This document shows, piece after piece, positions 17,732-27,130 of a DNA stretch of 64,000 nt. How positions within the stretch are numbered: position 1 is the first letter of the stretch; every line of letters begins with the position of its first letter. The stretch lies in contig NZ_AP022560.1 of the NCBI RefSeq assembly GCF_010726085.1, forward strand, positions 62,001 to 126,000, given 5' to 3'. Source of the DNA: Mycolicibacterium moriokaense. Lineage in GTDB: Bacteria > Actinomycetota > Actinomycetes > Mycobacteriales > Mycobacteriaceae. The notes below the pieces were generated by a model that was given only the letters and a program-made list of their open reading frames with translations, made no database searches and was not told where the DNA came from. The translations under genes and the position numbers were made by a program.

Positions 17732-19168
17732 TCACGATTCAACCGGCGCGCCCTGCACCGACTTGAGCTCGTAGAACTCGAGCAGTCCGTACAGGCCGAG
17801 CTCTCGACCATTGCCGGACTGTTTGTAGCCGCCGAACGGGGCCAGCATGTTGAAATAGGAGCCGTTGATGTCCACCGCGCCGGTGCGCATCCGGCGCGCG
17901 ATTCGAAGCGCCCGGTCGTGATCGGCCGACCACACCGCACCGGCGAGGCCGTACTCGGTGTCGTTGGCGATTTCGACGGCATCGTCTTCGGTGTCGTAGG
18001 GCAGGATCGACAGCACCGGCCCGAAAATCTCCTCACGGGCGATGCGCATGTCCTGACGCACGTTTGAAAACGCGGTGGGTGTGACGAAAAACCCTGTCGG
18101 CACATCTGTCGGCTCGTCGAGCCCGCCGTAGATGAGGTCTGCGCCCTCGGCGATGCCGACACGGATGTAGTCGCGCACCCTGTCGCGCTGTGCGGCCGAC
18201 GCCAGCGGCCCCATCGTCGTGGACGGGTCCAGTGGATCCCCGAGTGTGTAGGTGGCCAGTCGGGCGCGGACGAGATCCTCCACCTGGGTGAGCTGTGTTC
18301 GGGGAACGAGCATGCGGGTCAGCGCGGTGCAGGTTTGGCCGGTGTTGGTGAAGCAGTTGGCCACCCCGACCTTGACTGCTTGAGCCAGGTCCGCGTCGTC
18401 GAGAATGATGTTGGCCGACTTGCCGCCGAGTTCCAAGGCCACTCGTTTGACCGTGCGTGCCGCAACTTCCCCGATTCGCCGACCCGCCGCTGTCGAACCG
18501 GTGAATGTCACCATGTCGACATCGGGGTGGGCAACGAGTTCTTCGCCCACGGTGTCCCCGCGTCCCGACACCAAGTTGAAAACTCCGGGCGGCAGCCCGA
18601 TCTCGTCGATGATGTCGGCAACCACGAACGCGCTGAGCGGCGCGACTTCTGAGGGTTTGAGCACTACGGTGCAACCGGTCGCCAAGGCTGCAGCCACCTT
18701 GCCCAACACCTGCTGCAGCGGGTAATTCCACGCCGTGATCGCGGCGACGACGCCGATCGGTTCCCGCAGTACCAGCGAGTCACCGATGCGTTCTTGGAGC
18801 TCGAATCTGTACATGAGGTCCCGGTAACTCTCCAGCACACGGCGCGGTAGCCCGACCTGCACCGCCGTCGACACCCGCAGCGGTGTGCCGACCTCGCAGC
18901 TGATCAGCCGGGTCAGTTCGTCGTTGCGCTCGTCGACCTTCTTCGCCAGCAGCGTCAGGTATTGCAGTCGATGGTCGACGGTCGTCTGCGACCACGCCGG
19001 AAATGCCGCGCGCGCGGCCGCCACGGCGTCCGCTACCTCGTGGGGCGTGCTATCGGGAACCCGGCCCATGACGGCACCGGTGATGGCTGACTCGACCTCA
19101 ATGACACCGCCCGCGGAACGCCGCCAGCTTCCCCCGATGTAGACCTCGTCGCGGTCGTGGATGCTCAT
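17732..19168 (-). CDS. NAD(P)-dependent aldehyde dehydrogenase
   Basis: 478 residues from the ATG at 19168, which overlaps the SDR stop as ATGA; the frame to 19219 is an unlikely extension. Core motifs: AWNYPLQQVLGKVAAAL, FTGSTAAGRRIG, LELGGKSANIIL with the glutamate base, and NTGQTCTALTR with the catalytic cysteine. It oxidises an aldehyde, plausibly that made by the neighbouring GMC oxidoreductase. It is only distantly similar to the enzyme at 3754, so it is not a recent duplicate. Confidence 0.92.
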   Translation of the reverse strand: MSIHDRDEVYIGGSWRRSAGGVIEVESAITGAVMGRVPDSTPHEVADAVAAARAAFPAWSQTTVDHRLQYLTLLAKKVDERNDELTRLISCEVGTPLRVSTAVQVGLPRRVLESYRDLMYRFELQERIGDSLVLREPIGVVAAITAWNYPLQQVLGKVAAALATGCTVVLKPSEVAPLSAFVVADIIDEIGLPPGVFNLVSGRGDTVGEELVAHPDVDMVTFTGSTAAGRRIGEVAARTVKRVALELGGKSANIILDDADLAQAVKVGVANCFTNTGQTCTALTRMLVPRTQLTQVEDLVRARLATYTLGDPLDPSTTMGPLASAAQRDRVRDYIRVGIAEGADLIYGGLDEPTDVPTGFFVTPTAFSNVRQDMRIAREEIFGPVLSILPYDTEDDAVEIANDTEYGLAGAVWSADHDRALRIARRMRTGAVDINGSYFNMLAPFGGYKQSGNGRELGLYGLLEFYELKSVQGAPVES

Positions 19169-19971
19169 GACGCCAGCCCCGGAGTCTTGGCATGTAGCTT
19201 GCGCATTTTGGCGATCCATTCGTCGTAGTCGGCGGCCTTGCCGCGGAAGTACTTCTCCACCTGCGGGTGGGTGAGAATGAGGAATTGTTCCTTTCTCATC
19301 CCGTCAATGACGCAGTCGGCCGCTTCCTCGGCGGTGATCGCGCCGGCCACCGCGAACCACTCTCCCTGTGCGCCGCGCAGCATGGCTGTACGCACGCCTT
19401 CGGCGACGATGCAGGACACCCGAATGCCGTTGCCCCCGTAGTGGATCGACAGCCATTCGGTCAGTCCGAGAACGGCGTGCTTGCTGGTTGCGTAGGGAGC
19501 GTTGCCGAGCGCGGTCAAAAGGCCTGCCGCGGAGGCATTCTGGATGAGATAGCCAGATCCCCGCTCAACCATGTGTGGCAGTACCGCCCGTGCTGCGTAG
19601 ACCTGCGGCATGACGTTGACATCCCATACCCGTTGCCACGCCTGGTTGGAGGCCCACGGGTTGCCCCGCTCGTGCAATGGTGTCACGCCGTCGTGCGGTT
19701 CGCCCCAGAGCACTCCGGCGTTGGATACGAAGACATCGATGCGGCCATGTTCGGCGATGGCGGCGTGGACGAGATCGATTACTTGCGCTTCGTCAGAGAC
19801 ATCGGTGACAACACCTAAGCCGCCGATCTCGTCGGCCACGCGTGCAGTCCCCGGCGCGTCGATGTCGGCGACGACCACCGCGGCGCCGACGGCGGCAAAC
19901 CGCCGACACATGGCCTCCCCCATGCCGGCGGCACCACCGGTGACGACAATGACTTTGCCTGCTGGTTCCAC
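19165..19971 (-). CDS. SDR-family oxidoreductase
   Basis: 268 residues. NAD(P)-binding TGGAAGMGEAMCRRFA, VSNAG, the serine in IQNASAAG and the YATSK active site are intact. This is a classical SDR acting on an alcohol or ketone. The C-terminal 50 residues (ILTHPQVEKYFRGKAADYDE) extend beyond the Rossmann core in a way common in actinobacterial SDRs of degradation clusters. Coupled to the aldehyde dehydrogenase by ATGA, and four bases from the amidohydrolase stop. Confidence 0.88.
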   Translation of the reverse strand: MEPAGKVIVVTGGAAGMGEAMCRRFAAVGAAVVVADIDAPGTARVADEIGGLGVVTDVSDEAQVIDLVHAAIAEHGRIDVFVSNAGVLWGEPHDGVTPLHERGNPWASNQAWQRVWDVNVMPQVYAARAVLPHMVERGSGYLIQNASAAGLLTALGNAPYATSKHAVLGLTEWLSIHYGGNGIRVSCIVAEGVRTAMLRGAQGEWFAVAGAITAEEAADCVIDGMRKEQFLILTHPQVEKYFRGKAADYDEWIAKMRKLHAKTPGLAS

Positions 19972-19975
19972 CGGC

Positions 19976-21157
19976 CTAGGCCAGCTTCGTCAGTTTCGCC
20001 GCGTTGTCCCACATGACCTTGCGTTCGGAGACGGGATCGTTGAGCTCGGCGGCCACCTTCTCGTACTGGCGCGGCTCGGCCAGGCCCTCCGGGTGCGGAT
20101 AATCCGAGCCGAACAGCACCTGGTCGACACCCAGATGCTTGACCACCTCCAGGAGATTGTCCTCCCAGAACGGGGCCACCCACACATGCTCGCGGAACTG
20201 CTCAACGGGATCCGAGGCGAAGTAGCCGGGGCGTTGGAACCCGGCACGGTTGAGCCCGGAAATCGAAAGCGGCAGGAACTCCGCTCCGTTCTCCACCGAG
20301 GCGATCTTCAGCTGCGGGAAACGCTCGAAGAGCTTGTCGCACGTCACCGCGGCCAGGTAGTTGGCGATCGCCCGCTCGTGTCCGACGGCGATCTGCAGCG
20401 GGGAGGCGATCTCGCCGATGATGTTGGTGCGGTGTTCGACGTACTTGTCGAGGCCGGCGCCGCCGACCTCGCCGACGTGTACGACCGTGATGGCCTCGGC
20501 TTCCTGCAGACGGGCCCAGATCGGGTCGAAGATCTGGTCACCGGGAGAACGCCACCCTCCGTCGGTGTAGGTAGCCTGCGCGCGCACCACGAAGATGCGA
20601 GCACCGTTGGCCAGCCCGTGTTCGACCTCGTCGATCGCCGCGGGGATATCCGCGAACGTCAGGTAGGGCGAACTGAAGATGCGGTCCTGGTAGTTGTAGC
20701 CCCAGTCATCGAGCAGCCAGCGATTGAAGGCTTTGAACGCCTGTGCGGCGGCAGGTGGGTCGTACTGCAGCCCCTCTTCGTAGCCCATCGCAAGCGACGG
20801 CAGCATCCACACCGCCTGCAGGCCCTGCTCGTCAATCTTGGCCAGCCGGTCGTCACGGTTGCGGTAATGGCCCGGAATCGGTTCACGGTCGGAAAGGATG
20901 TCGAGAAGTGAACGCTTCTGCGGATTGCCGCGGAAGTAGTCCGTCATCGCCCCCGGCTTGACGATGGGGTCGAAGGTGGGATTGGTCACGGTGCGGTCGA
21001 TCTTGCCGCCGACGATCTGGCGGGTGCGGCCGTCGATGACCGCGGTCTGTACGGTGCGCTCGCGCCACGCCTTGGGGCAGTGCCGGGTGAAGGCGTCGAG
21101 AGGTTCGTAGTAGTGCTGGTCGACGTCCAGCACGGGGAGACGGTCGGTGCCAATCAC
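19976..21157 (-). CDS. Amidohydrolase-2 family metal-dependent hydrolase/decarboxylase
   Basis: 393 residues from the GTG at 21157, which has TTTGGAGG five bases upstream. N-terminal DVDQHYYEP replaces the usual DxHxH metal motif in part. VGHERAIANYL, LKIASVENGAEFLP and VLFGSDYPHPEG are the conserved later motifs, the last holding the metal-binding aspartate. Proteins of this type cleave C-C bonds or decarboxylate (ACMSD-like) or hydrolyse. It is the first gene of the unit 21157-13272, with an operator-like site at 21241-21261. Confidence 0.88.
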   Translation of the reverse strand: MIGTDRLPVLDVDQHYYEPLDAFTRHCPKAWRERTVQTAVIDGRTRQIVGGKIDRTVTNPTFDPIVKPGAMTDYFRGNPQKRSLLDILSDREPIPGHYRNRDDRLAKIDEQGLQAVWMLPSLAMGYEEGLQYDPPAAAQAFKAFNRWLLDDWGYNYQDRIFSSPYLTFADIPAAIDEVEHGLANGARIFVVRAQATYTDGGWRSPGDQIFDPIWARLQEAEAITVVHVGEVGGAGLDKYVEHRTNIIGEIASPLQIAVGHERAIANYLAAVTCDKLFERFPQLKIASVENGAEFLPLSISGLNRAGFQRPGYFASDPVEQFREHVWVAPFWEDNLLEVVKHLGVDQVLFGSDYPHPEGLAEPRQYEKVAAELNDPVSERKVMWDNAAKLTKLA

Positions 21158-21240
21158 GTGGTCCTCCAAAGGTTGACGGGTCTTAGGGATGCGTACCGCA
21201 GCGCGCCGCACTAGCCGAATTGTTCGCTTCTCGTCTTCTA

Positions 21241-21261
21241 AATCTACTCAGAATTTGGTAG
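21241..21261. promoter_or_regulatory. Candidate operator upstream of the amidohydrolase unit
   Basis: The core TCTACTCAGAATTTGGTAG (21243-21261) differs at only two or three positions from the site at 25151-25169 (TCTACACAGATTTTGGTAG). It overlaps the stop codon of the CoA ligase gene at 21244 and lies about 85 bases upstream of the amidohydrolase start. This shows that the amidohydrolase unit has its own promoter although the gap is short. Confidence 0.6.
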
Positions 21262-23370
21262 TCGTACAAGGGTCGGCGTGGGTGTTCGAACGCACAAAGC
21301 GTCGACAATCGTGCCGCCGCTCTTGTCGACGATTGCGGGGTTGACCTCGATCTCTGCCAAGCCCTGCTCGGTGAGCAGAGCAGCCATCCGATTCAGCGTG
21401 TCGCCGATCCATGATTCATCTACCGGCTCGCTGCCACGGAATCCGAAAAGCAATTCGGCTAGCCGCAGCCGGGTCAGCGCCTTGTGCAACGTGTCTGGAT
21501 CGCACGGCAGCGGGACATGCTCCACGTCACGGTGCACCTCCACGGCAGCGCCGCCGATCCCCACGGTGCCGAACACCCCGAGATCGTCAGCCGTGCGCAC
21601 GGTCAGGATCAGCTCCACTCCGGCGGTCACCATTTTCTGCACGAGCCAGGTCGGGTCCGGGACCTCACGGCGAGCCGCCATCCGCGCCACCGCCTGCCCG
21701 ACCTGGTCGGCGTTGGACAGGTTGATCGCGACGAGACCAAGCTCGGTGCGGTGCGTGATGTCCTCATCGGCGGACTTCACGACCACGGGGTAGCCGAGCT
21801 CCTCAGCCGCACGTGGTGCAGACGAGCTGTCGCACAATGTCATCGGCGCGACGTCCAGGCCGTAGTCGGCCAACAGGTGCAGTGCTTGGGCGCCGCCGAC
21901 CGTGATCGCATGACCGGCCGGCTCGCCGTCCGGGGCGGGGTCGGGTTCCAGCACTCGCTCCGGTCCGAGGAGCGCGCGGACCAGTCGGCCGAGATCCGAG
22001 GGGCTCTGGGCCACCAGCACCCCAGCCGCGCGCAGCTCTTTGATGTAGGGGTCGACGGCGCGCCCCCCGTACCACAGCACGATGCACGGCTTGCCGGTGT
22101 CGTGGCCCACCGCCAGGATGTCGGCGACGCTTTGAGCGTTCCACCCTCGCGCTCCCATCGGCAGCGGCACGCACACCGCCTCGATTGCAGGATCTGCGGC
22201 CACCGCGGCCAGGTAGCCGCCGAACTGCGCGGGCATAGAGCCCGGGCCGACATCGAGCGGGTTGGGGATGGCGGCGAAGCTGGGCAACAGCTCTTTGAGC
22301 CGTTCGATCGTCGACCCTCCCAGCGGGGGAAATGCCACCCCGGCACTGGCCAGCTGCTCGGTGGCCAACACCGCCATGCCTCCGGAGTAGGCGACCATGC
22401 CCCACCTGCGCGGGAACTGCCGGTGCCGTGGGGCGCTCATCGCCCCCAGTACCCACAAGTCGTCGGGGTCGTCGACCACAGTCACATCAAGCGCCCGCAG
22501 CAGCGCCAGCTCGAGCGCTCCGCGGCCGATGATCTTGCCGGTATGACTGGCCGCGGCCTGTTCGCCGGCCGCGGTACGGCCGCCGAGATAGGTGATCAGC
22601 CGCTTGCCGGCGGCATGCAACTCACGCACCGCGGCAGCAAAACGCCGGCCGTCGCGGATCGATTCCAGGTACAGCGCGACGGTGTGAACCTCCGGCAGCC
22701 CCGCGAAATACGACACGAAGTCAGGGATGTCCATGTCCCGTTGATTGCCGGTGCTGACGATGTGGGAGATTCCCACACCGGCGTCGCGGGCCCTCTCCAC
22801 GACGGTGCTGCCGATCGCACCGCTCTGCGCGATCACCGCGATTCCGCCGGCGGCGATGGGGACGCCTTCGGTGAGTACGGAGGTCATGCTCATGGCAAGC
22901 CCGGTCCGGACGTTGACCAGTCCGGTGCTGTTCGGGCCCACGATTCGAATTGCGTTGTCGCGGGCGAAGTCCAGCAGGGAGCGCTCCAGTTCGTGGCCGG
23001 CCACACCCATGTCGGCGAATCCAGCGGTCAAGATCAATGCTTGTCGCGCCCCGACCTCGGCACATTCAGCCAATACTGCTTGCACGGCCGCGGCCGGCAC
23101 CGCGATGACCACAACGTCAGGAACCGTGGGAAGGTCACGAAGCGACGGAAACGCCGGAACACCGTCGACGGACGTTGCCGTGGGGTGGATCACGGCGACC
23201 TCACCGGTGTAGCCGTAGACCTTGAGGTGTTCGAGGACGGCTCGCCCGCCCGCCTTGTAAGCCGTACCGATGCTGGTCGAGACGCCGACGATGGCGACCG
23301 AGGCCGGCTCGAGGAAGCGCTTCGCGACGTCAGCGCGCGGGCGGGCGGTGGTTGCCAGTGCCTCAGTCAC
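21244..23370 (-). CDS. NDP-forming acyl-CoA synthetase (ATP-grasp)
   Basis: 708 residues. The N-terminal CoA-binding domain (ASVAIVGVSTSIG), the succinyl-CoA-ligase-like flavodoxin domain with VIAQSGAIGSTVVE and the phosphohistidine region SHTGKIIG, then an ATP-grasp domain (LGYPVVVKSADEDITHRTE) make the single-chain architecture of ADP-forming acetyl/acyl-CoA synthetases. It would activate an acid without pyrophosphate release. Start overlaps the P450 stop by eight bases. This is one of four CoA-loading enzymes in the island, each of a different family or subfamily. Confidence 0.9.
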   Translation of the reverse strand: MTEALATTARPRADVAKRFLEPASVAIVGVSTSIGTAYKAGGRAVLEHLKVYGYTGEVAVIHPTATSVDGVPAFPSLRDLPTVPDVVVIAVPAAAVQAVLAECAEVGARQALILTAGFADMGVAGHELERSLLDFARDNAIRIVGPNSTGLVNVRTGLAMSMTSVLTEGVPIAAGGIAVIAQSGAIGSTVVERARDAGVGISHIVSTGNQRDMDIPDFVSYFAGLPEVHTVALYLESIRDGRRFAAAVRELHAAGKRLITYLGGRTAAGEQAAASHTGKIIGRGALELALLRALDVTVVDDPDDLWVLGAMSAPRHRQFPRRWGMVAYSGGMAVLATEQLASAGVAFPPLGGSTIERLKELLPSFAAIPNPLDVGPGSMPAQFGGYLAAVAADPAIEAVCVPLPMGARGWNAQSVADILAVGHDTGKPCIVLWYGGRAVDPYIKELRAAGVLVAQSPSDLGRLVRALLGPERVLEPDPAPDGEPAGHAITVGGAQALHLLADYGLDVAPMTLCDSSSAPRAAEELGYPVVVKSADEDITHRTELGLVAINLSNADQVGQAVARMAARREVPDPTWLVQKMVTAGVELILTVRTADDLGVFGTVGIGGAAVEVHRDVEHVPLPCDPDTLHKALTRLRLAELLFGFRGSEPVDESWIGDTLNRMAALLTEQGLAEIEVNPAIVDKSGGTIVDALCVRTPTPTLVRLPNSE

Positions 23371-24616
23371 GCCATGTCCTGAACGGCAATGTGATCAAGC
23401 TGCGCGTCTGGCCGCCATAGGCGGCAAGCTGAGCGTGCTCGGGAATGGAGAATTTCGGGATCTTCCGGAAGATCTCCTCAAAGGCGATGTTCAGCTCGAG
23501 CCGTGCCAGGTGCGAACCGACGCAGCGGTGATTTCCGGCGCCGAAGATCATCGACTTGTCGGCGTGCCGGTCGATCAGGATCTGGTCGGCGTCAGGGTAG
23601 GCGTCTTCGTCGCGATGTGCCGAGGCCAGCGGGATGACCACACGGTCGCCGGGGTGTAATTCGACCCCGTTGATGGCGGTTTCTTCGGTGACGGTGCGGC
23701 TGCCGTGAACGATCGGTTCATAACGCAGAAGTTCCTCGATCGCCGCGGGAATCAATGACGGATCGGCAGCGAGGCGGTCTTGGAGATCCGGTCGACGAGC
23801 CAGATGCAGGAAGCTGAATCCAATTGCGGTGGAGACGGTGTCCAGTCCGGCCAGCACCATCACGTAGGCGAAGTTGAGGATTTCGCGGTAGTCGAGCTTG
23901 CGGGCGCCCGGCATCTCCGCGGTCGTCAGATAAGAAATGATGTCCTCACCAGGATTGGCGAGGCGTTCATCGAGCAAGGCGCGGAGGAAGTTGTTGAGCG
24001 CCTTACCGGCCTGCAGACGCGCGGTGGTCTGGGCCTCGACATCGCCGTGCTCAACACCGTTGGTCGTGGTGTGCAGAATGGTACTGGCCCAGCTGCACAA
24101 CTGATCACGTTGGGCCACATCGAAATCCAGCCCGACCAACCGGAGGAACACCGAACTCGGGTAGGGCTCGGCGAATTCGGTCATGAAGTCGAATTCGCGT
24201 TTGGCGACCATGGTGTCGACCAGCTCAGCCGCGTAACGGCGCACCTCGTCGGCGATGTGCTCGATGGCCTTGGGCCGGAACAACGGATCGATGATCGTGC
24301 GATAGCGGCGATGTTCGGGGGGATCGACTTCCAGCGGGATCAGCGCACGGGTGTGACCGGGCGTCGGCGGGGTGTCAGCCGGCCATGACGAGAACACCTG
24401 GGCATTGAGCAGGACCGCGGATATGTCCTCGTACTTCGTGATCACGTAGAACCCACCGTAGTTATCGGTGTGCGCCACTGGACATTTGGCCCGAAGTGCC
24501 GTGTAGTCCGCATGCGGGTCCAGCGCGAACTGCGGGTCGTAGTGGTCATAGTCGTGACCCAACGCCTCTAGCGCAGTGCAACGGCCAGGGTGTGTACCGG
24601 GTTGTTGATCGCTCAC
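23363..24616 (-). CDS. Cytochrome P450
   Basis: 417 residues, GTG at 24616 overlapping the SnoaL-like gene stop. The heme-ligand motif is FGAGNHRCVGSHLAR; the I-helix oxygen-binding motif is AGLDT, with EELLR as the ExxR pair of the K helix. It is a soluble bacterial class-I P450 needing the ferredoxin and reductase at 11261-12870. It sits between a SnoaL-like protein and a CoA ligase, so it probably hydroxylates the substrate before or during ring processing. The second P450 at 38962 is clearly different in sequence. Confidence 0.95.
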   Translation of the reverse strand: MSDQQPGTHPGRCTALEALGHDYDHYDPQFALDPHADYTALRAKCPVAHTDNYGGFYVITKYEDISAVLLNAQVFSSWPADTPPTPGHTRALIPLEVDPPEHRRYRTIIDPLFRPKAIEHIADEVRRYAAELVDTMVAKREFDFMTEFAEPYPSSVFLRLVGLDFDVAQRDQLCSWASTILHTTTNGVEHGDVEAQTTARLQAGKALNNFLRALLDERLANPGEDIISYLTTAEMPGARKLDYREILNFAYVMVLAGLDTVSTAIGFSFLHLARRPDLQDRLAADPSLIPAAIEELLRYEPIVHGSRTVTEETAINGVELHPGDRVVIPLASAHRDEDAYPDADQILIDRHADKSMIFGAGNHRCVGSHLARLELNIAFEEIFRKIPKFSIPEHAQLAAYGGQTRSLITLPFRTWRD

Positions 24617-25089
24617 GTGAGCTCACCTCGATTCGTTTGGCAAGTGTTGGACAGGGACGGGCCAGGCGCCGCTGGGGCCAAGTCGGAGCCGGCCGGTTGG
24701 CGGCAGAGCTCAGCCAGGGCGCCCGGCTCCTTGTAGTGCACGTCGACGCGCACGATCTTGGCGTCCCGCAGCCGGTAGATGTCGACGCACTCGACGGGCA
24801 TGCTGCGCCCGGTACGCCGCGAAGTGAACGTGGCGTGTACCACGACAGCGACCCAGTCGTCAGTCCCGGCGATCTCCGGGGGTTCCAGCGTTACCCGGAA
24901 ATCCCGGCTCACCGCCGCCAGCATCCGCTGGAATCCGTCGACGCCGATGTAGTCACCACCGAACGGCAGGCTGGGCGCCTCGGAGAAGACGTTCGTGGGG
25001 TCGAGCAACGCCGCGCAGGCGTCGACGTCTCCGGTGCGCAAGCCCTCGGTGAATCTGCGCACGATGTCTACGTTGTGCGGTCCAGGCAC
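24613..25089 (-). CDS. SnoaL/NTF2-like protein
   Basis: 158 residues from the GTG at 25089, with AAGGGGGC upstream; a longer frame begins at 25131. The fold pattern VDIVRRFTEGLRTGDVDACA, LLDPTNVF, and VDIYRLRDAKIVRVDVHYKE matches SnoaL-like cyclases/isomerases. The C-terminal 30 residues look disordered. It is the first gene of the three-gene unit (this, P450, CoA ligase) and lies about 60 bases from the operator-like site at 25151. Confidence 0.78.
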   Translation of the reverse strand: MPGPHNVDIVRRFTEGLRTGDVDACAALLDPTNVFSEAPSLPFGGDYIGVDGFQRMLAAVSRDFRVTLEPPEIAGTDDWVAVVVHATFTSRRTGRSMPVECVDIYRLRDAKIVRVDVHYKEPGALAELCRQPAGSDLAPAAPGPSLSNTCQTNRGELT

Positions 25090-25150
25090 CGACAGCCCCC
25101 TTCCTGGATCGCTCCGCTTGTGGACACGCAAGTGTCTATTTGATTCTTTT

Positions 25151-25169
25151 TCTACACAGATTTTGGTAG
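25151..25169. promoter_or_regulatory. Candidate operator in a divergent promoter region
   Basis: TCTACACAGATTTTGGTAG is nearly identical to the site at 21243-21261. It lies between the leftward SnoaL-P450-ligase unit and the rightward acyl-CoA dehydrogenase at 25246. A second A+T-rich patch (TTAAATTAGATTG, 25213-25225) lies about 20 bases from the dehydrogenase start. Confidence 0.6.
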
Positions 25170-25245
25170 TTCGTCAACGGTCAGCGCACTCCCAGACCAT
25201 CAACAGTCTGTGTTAAATTAGATTGTCGCCGAGCACGGGAGAAGA

Positions 25246-26373
25246 TTGTTGACATTCGCTCCGACCGAGGAACAGCGCCAACTGCAGCAGCTGGTCCGTA
25301 AGTTTTGTGAGGCCAAGTCGCCCGTCGCCGAGGTGCGACGGTTGATGGACACCGAGGCGGGCTTCGACCCTGCGGTGTGGCACCAGCTTGGCAGCGAGTT
25401 GGGCCTGCAATCGCTGGCGATCCCGGAGCGCTTCGGCGGCGCCGGCTTTTCCCTGGTCGAGTTGTGCTTGGCGATGGAGGAAATGGGCCGCGCACTGCTG
25501 TGCGCGCCGTTCCTGTCATCGATTGTGTTGGGCGCCAATGTAATACTCGTCGGCGGTACCGAAGACAATCGTGAGCGGCTACTTCCCGCCATCGCCTCCG
25601 GTGACCTACGCGCCGCGCTGGCCTTCGCCGAGCGCACCGACGCCTGGGCGCCGTACGACATAGCTACCGAGGCCATCGTCGATGGCGCGCAGTATCGGCT
25701 GCACGGTGCCAAGACCCTCGTTGTCGACGGCCATACCGCCCAGCTGATCATCGTGTCCGCGCGACGCCCCGGTACCGGGGCGGTCTCCTTGTTCACCGTG
25801 GACGCGTCCAACGCCGAGGGTCTGCGGCGCACGTCATTGCCGACGCTGGACCAGACCCGCAAGCTGGCCGAACTGCGCTTCGAGGGGACACCGGCACAGC
25901 TGCTGGGCGGCCCAGATGATGACGGGGCGGCCGCGTTGCGGCGCACCTTGCAGCGGGCGGCGGTGTGTCTGGCCGCTGAGCAGCTCGGCGGCGCGGCGCA
26001 CTGTCTGGACGCCTCGGTCGAGTACGCGAAGATGCGCACACAATTCGGTCGGCCCATCGGCTCCTTCCAGGCGATCAAGCACCGGTGCGCCGACATGCTG
26101 CTCGACGTCGAATCGGCCCGCTCCGCGGCTTACTCTGCGATGGCCTCCGCTGCCGACGACACCGATGTGGCGCTGGCGTCGTCGCTGGCCCACGCGTATT
26201 GCTCGGAGGTCTTCTCGCGGTCGGCCGGCGCCATGGTCCAGATCCACGGCGGCGTCGGCTATACCTGGGAACACGACGCGCACCTGTACCTGAAACGGGC
26301 CAAGGCCTCCGAGGCGCTGTTGGGTGGTATCGACTATCACCGCGACGTGGTGGCCGCATCGATGAACCTGTGA
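25246..26373 (+). CDS. Acyl-CoA dehydrogenase, FadE28-like subunit
   Basis: 375 residues, TTG start at 25246 after GGGAGAAG. The dehydrogenase fold is recognisable (SLAIPERFGGAGFSLVELCL, EYAKMRTQFGRPIGSFQAIK, QIHGGVGYTWEHDAHLYLKR). The C-terminus (KASEALLGGIDYHRDVV) has no catalytic glutamate of the YEGT kind. In mycobacterial steroid degradation such chains pair with a FadE29-like chain as an alpha2beta2 enzyme; the natural partner here is at 28053. It is on the plus strand and monocistronic, convergent with the operon ending at 26384. Confidence 0.88.
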   Translation: MLTFAPTEEQRQLQQLVRKFCEAKSPVAEVRRLMDTEAGFDPAVWHQLGSELGLQSLAIPERFGGAGFSLVELCLAMEEMGRALLCAPFLSSIVLGANVILVGGTEDNRERLLPAIASGDLRAALAFAERTDAWAPYDIATEAIVDGAQYRLHGAKTLVVDGHTAQLIIVSARRPGTGAVSLFTVDASNAEGLRRTSLPTLDQTRKLAELRFEGTPAQLLGGPDDDGAAALRRTLQRAAVCLAAEQLGGAAHCLDASVEYAKMRTQFGRPIGSFQAIKHRCADMLLDVESARSAAYSAMASAADDTDVALASSLAHAYCSEVFSRSAGAMVQIHGGVGYTWEHDAHLYLKRAKASEALLGGIDYHRDVVAASMNL

Positions 26374-26383
26374 ATTGGCCGCG

Positions 26384-27127
26384 TCAGACCGAGTATCCGC
26401 CGTCGACCCGAAGGGTCTGTCCGGTGACATAGGCCGAGCGGGTCCCGGCAAGAAAGGCCACCACGTCGGCGAGTTCCTCGGCCGACCCGAATCGGCGCAT
26501 CGGAATCGCACGGCGCGCGGCCTCGAGGGCCTCTTGGTGGTAGTCGCCGCTGTCGATCAGGTCGTCTAGCACCCCGGTCGCGATCACCCCGACCCCTACA
26601 CAGTTGGCGCGCACACCGTTCTTGCCTTCCTCGGCGGCGATGGCTCGCACCAGCTGTTCGACGGCGCCCTTGGGTGCCGCCGATAGCAGGTCGCGGGTGG
26701 CATAGCGCAGCAGTGCGGTAGTCACCAGGGCCACCATCGAGCCCCGGCTGACCCGCAGCCGCTCGATCGCGGGTTGCAGCAGGTTGAAACATGCCGCGGC
26801 GTCCACCGCGAGCTGGTGAGCGAACTCCTGAGGTGTGATTTGGGCGGTGTAGCGCATCGGAATCGACGGTCCGGCGGCATAGATGACGGTGTCCAGCCTC
26901 GGCAGCGCGCGGACCAAAGCGGCGGTCGCCTCAATGTCGGTGAGGTCCACCTGGTGCGCCCACGCCGTGGCGCCAAGTTCTCGCACGGCCTCGGCCGTGC
27001 GCTCGGCGGCCTCGACGTTGTGCCGGTAGGTCAGCGCGACGTCGAAGCCATCCCGGGCTAGCGCCTGGCAGATGGCTGATCCGATGCCACCGCTACCACC
27101 GGCAACCAGGGCCAATCGTTCACCCAT
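26384..27127 (-). CDS. SDR-family protein lacking the catalytic tyrosine
   Basis: 247 residues. NAD(P)-binding AGGSGGIGSAICQAL and YAAGPS are conserved, and the C-terminus (GSAEELADVVAFLAGT, then VTGQTLRVDGG) is classical FabG-like. At the active site, where YxxxK is expected, the sequence reads SAAPK (in LLSAAPKGAVEQL). The lysine is kept but the tyrosine is serine. The protein may use another residue, act on an unusual substrate, or be non-catalytic. It is the last gene of the six-gene unit starting at 31538, three bases after the MaoC gene. Confidence 0.85.
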   Translation of the reverse strand: MGERLALVAGGSGGIGSAICQALARDGFDVALTYRHNVEAAERTAEAVRELGATAWAHQVDLTDIEATAALVRALPRLDTVIYAAGPSIPMRYTAQITPQEFAHQLAVDAAACFNLLQPAIERLRVSRGSMVALVTTALLRYATRDLLSAAPKGAVEQLVRAIAAEEGKNGVRANCVGVGVIATGVLDDLIDSGDYHQEALEAARRAIPMRRFGSAEELADVVAFLAGTRSAYVTGQTLRVDGGYSV

Positions 27128-27130
27128 GTG

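Noticed and set aside
17716..18162. N-terminal extension of the acyl-CoA dehydrogenase
   Set aside because: Serine/arginine-rich shadow of the aldehyde dehydrogenase gene; the GTG at 17715 has a good ribosome site.
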